NCBI GenBank assembly: GCA_023435985.1
Contig: JAEZKY010000234.1
Location: forward strand, 1-34,533
Length of the DNA: 34,533 nucleotides
Source: Bacillota bacterium
GTDB taxonomy: Bacteria > Bacillota > Clostridia > Clostridiales > Clostridiaceae
Direction: 5' to 3'
Within the stretch, counting starts at the first letter, position 1. Each line of letters begins with the position of its first letter. Made by a program: the position numbers and the translations under genes. The notes under the pieces are model-generated. The model saw only the letters and a program-made list of their open reading frames with translations. It was not told the DNA's origin and did no database searches. Positions 32,717 through 34,533 of this stretch are shown piece after piece.

Positions 32717-33599
32717 AAAATAGTGAAAGTTGGTCTTTTTCATATCCTTTCTTATAGGCCTTAATGATATCGCTCATTTTGTATACTATCCCATACTTTT
32801 CACAATCTTCTTTAAAAATATTCCACAATTGTTTTGCCTTTGGAGAATAACATTCATAGCTATTTCCAAATTGTTGTATATATTTTTGCTTAATTCCTGG
32901 AAACTTTTCATCAAGTTTTTTATAATACCAATCTCTTTGATTCTGCCTCAAAGTTACACCAAAGGATGGAAATATAAACTTAGCACCATTTTCATAAGCC
33001 TGCTTAACTATGCTTCTTATATTTTCTTCATTGTCCTCTAAGAATGGGAGTACTGGCATAAGCAGTATCCCTGCAAAAATTCCGTTTTCTGAAAGTTCTT
33101 TTATTGCAAAAAATCTTTTTGAGGATACTGCAACATTAGGTTCTATCTTTTTGCAAAGTTCATCACTACAGGTTGTTATTGTTATCTTTACTAAAACTGG
33201 AGAATGATTTTTTATTTTCTTTAAAATATCAATATCTCTTATAACCAAGTCACTTTTTGTTATAAGCGACACTCCAAATCCATGTATATTAATAAGCTCT
33301 AAAGCTCCCCTCGTAAGCTTGTATTCTCTTTCAAAAGGATTATAAGGATCACTCATGGCACCAGTTCCTATTACACCAGTTCTTTTTTTAGACTTAAGTT
33401 CTTTATTTATTAATGCGAGGGCATTTTCTTTTGCTCTTATCACATCAAAATTATCTATCCTATAACATTCACTACGGCTGTCACAATAAATGCATCCATG
33501 GCAGCATCCCTTATAGATATTCATATTATAATTATCTCCAAACCAAGCATTGCTTTCATAATATCCTGATACAATTGTTTTAGCACTTATAAATTCCAT
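32715..33599 (-). CDS. SPL-family radical SAM protein
   Basis: A 294-residue enzyme with the iron-sulfur motif C32-x3-C36-x2-C39 in GCCHGCIYC, followed by a barrel with GTGAMSDPYNPFE. The pattern fits the spore photoproduct lyase-like (Rv2578c/SplB-related) radical SAM group. Its size and the motif spacing (CxxxCxxC) fit this group; true spore photoproduct lyase activity is not shown. GAGGAAAGCTC precedes the ATG. The stop TAG overlaps the terminus of a TIR element. It lies 45 bases after the GyrI-like gene and is probably cotranscribed. Confidence 0.9.
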   Translation of the reverse strand: MEFISAKTIVSGYYESNAWFGDNYNMNIYKGCCHGCIYCDSRSECYRIDNFDVIRAKENALALINKELKSKKRTGVIGTGAMSDPYNPFEREYKLTRGALELINIHGFGVSLITKSDLVIRDIDILKKIKNHSPVLVKITITTCSDELCKKIEPNVAVSSKRFFAIKELSENGIFAGILLMPVLPFLEDNEENIRSIVKQAYENGAKFIFPSFGVTLRQNQRDWYYKKLDEKFPGIKQKYIQQFGNSYECYSPKAKQLWNIFKEDCEKYGIVYKMSDIIKAYKKGYEKDQLSLF

Positions 33600-33644
33600 G
33601 AGCTTTCCTCTTTCTTTTTATAATTTTGTAATAAATGCATCTCT

Positions 33645-34103
33645 TTAATTTATTGATATATATACATTTATTTCTCTATTGTTCATATCCCAATCAGCTT
33701 GGTATTCTTCAAAGTCAAAGGTATATTTTCTATCTAATTCCATTGTCCAAAGTTTAGTCCAAAATTCTGTTACTGCTTCTTTATTATTACCCTTAATATT
33801 AAACTTCGCATACTTACCTGCTGCAATTTTTTTAACCTCTACCTTTTCTGAGAAGCTTTTTTCTTCTAATATTTCACAGCAAATCATTACATCATAATCT
33901 CCATTAAAGTTACTTTCATAATTAGTGTATAATCCGATACTATTCCCATTTTTCTTATTAGCAATTGATTGATAAATTCCATCCTCAAAAAATTTTCCCC
34001 AAAGCTTACTTATATCATTTTTCATTTTAGGATCATTATTATTCGTTCTAATTTTAATACCAGTAACAATTTTTTCTTTTAAATATACTATTTCATAATC
34101 CAT
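33645..34103 (-). CDS. GyrI-like / AraC effector-binding domain protein
   Basis: A 152-residue stand-alone effector-binding domain. The start MDYEIVYLKEKIVTGIKIR, then ISKLWGKFFEDGI, IGLYTNYESNFNGDYDVMICCE and the closing AGKYAKFNIKG...WTKLWTMELDRKYTFDFEEYQ follow the BmrR/GyrI small-molecule-binding fold. There is no DNA-binding domain. It may bind or hydrolyse small hydrophobic compounds. AAGGAG lies 9 bases before the ATG. Confidence 0.9.
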   Translation of the reverse strand: MDYEIVYLKEKIVTGIKIRTNNNDPKMKNDISKLWGKFFEDGIYQSIANKKNGNSIGLYTNYESNFNGDYDVMICCEILEEKSFSEKVEVKKIAAGKYAKFNIKGNNKEAVTEFWTKLWTMELDRKYTFDFEEYQADWDMNNREINVYISIN

Positions 34104-34444
34104 TATATATACTCCTTTTCAATTATTCATATATAATGTTGCGATTTACAATTCTAAATTATGACTGAAGTCTCTGCATAGTTTCTTGAATTTATCAATG
34201 TAGAATTACTATTGCAACATATATAATAAATTTTCATTACTTCTAACAATATATCACTCATAATGTGACAGCATCGTGTCATATTATGCTTTTAATTAAT
34301 TTTTCAAATTTATAGAAAAATACTAATATTCAGTTAAAATTTAATGCAAAATATGGTATATTAATTAGTAGTGGGTGTTATTTTTTTGTAAAATTAGCAG
34401 TGTTATATTGTTTTTTTGAAAATTTATGAGGGGAATTTTGAATT
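34104..34444. other. Divergent intergenic region with an inverted repeat
   Basis: The region separates the GyrI-like gene (minus) from a plus-strand gene starting at 34445. At 34261-34286 is the imperfect inverted repeat TAATGTGACA..TGTCATATTA around GCATCG. A possible extended -10 (TGGTATATT, 34354-34362) for the plus-strand gene lies downstream, about 85 bases before its ATG. No other structure seen. Confidence 0.5.
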
Positions 34445-34533
34445 ATGGGAGCAAAAAAATTAGTAAACTTAATTTACAAGCGACAACATTTAAATAAATC
34501 AAATTATATTCTATCTAGTGTGCAATATAGACT
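34445..34533 (+). CDS. Start of a gene truncated by the window edge, unknown product
   Basis: Only 29 codons are visible, beginning MGAKKLVNLIYKRQHLNKSN, all open to the edge. GAGGGGAA 11 bases upstream and a plausible promoter support a real start. The visible part is basic and has no recognisable domain; nothing can be said of its function. Confidence 0.6.
   Translation, partial: MGAKKLVNLIYKRQHLNKSNYILSSVQYR

Overview
The window is AT-rich, typical low-GC Firmicute DNA. The genes point to Clostridium sensu stricto (cluster I), probably close to C. beijerinckii and its relatives. This rests on protein style, strong AGGAGG-type ribosome sites, intergenic palindromic repeats and a lysine riboswitch; the species is inference. 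There are 25 complete protein genes and one truncated by the right edge. No rRNA, tRNA, CRISPR array, prophage or transposase gene is visible. Most genes lie on the minus strand.

Layout. 1-2140: an orphan amino-acid-binding lipoprotein and a long gene-poor stretch with nested hairpins and a 218-bp palindromic element. 2141-8343: helD-like helicase, then an apparent operon of two type I signal peptidases, a DUF3006 protein and ftsH. 8736-11701: lysA, a nearly 1-kb leader region holding a lysine riboswitch, a terminator and two palindromic mobile-like repeats, then a TIM-barrel protein. 11702-14257: an intergenic region with a dense cluster of DnaA boxes, followed by a two-gene HAAS (DUF1700)/DUF4097 operon on the plus strand. 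14547-20499: alanyl-tRNA editing protein, polysaccharide deacetylase, and a two-gene heterodimeric ABC exporter divergent from a LysR regulator (20747-21619). 21832-23601: a methyl-accepting chemotaxis protein. 24031-27107: copper homeostasis operon csoR-copA-copZ with promoter and operator. 27369-30492: operon of a nitrilase-like amidase, a CPBP membrane protease and an M20 amidohydrolase. 30591-34103: MIF-like tautomerase, WYL regulator, VOC protein, SPL-type radical SAM protein and a GyrI-like protein. A new plus-strand gene starts at 34445.

The coding content is mostly housekeeping and envelope or stress functions, and I do not see a new defence or biosynthetic system. The unusual material is in the noncoding DNA: (1) a DnaA-box cluster with four perfect and five one-mismatch boxes in about 325 bp and no dnaA nearby; (2) a family of short elements (about 64-156 bp) with roughly 25-bp terminal inverted repeats, at least five copies; (3) a second family of microrepeat-bounded elements, with repeat tracts that supply or abut the ends of genes; (4) a lysine riboswitch separated from lysA by about 585 bp of repeat-filled DNA.
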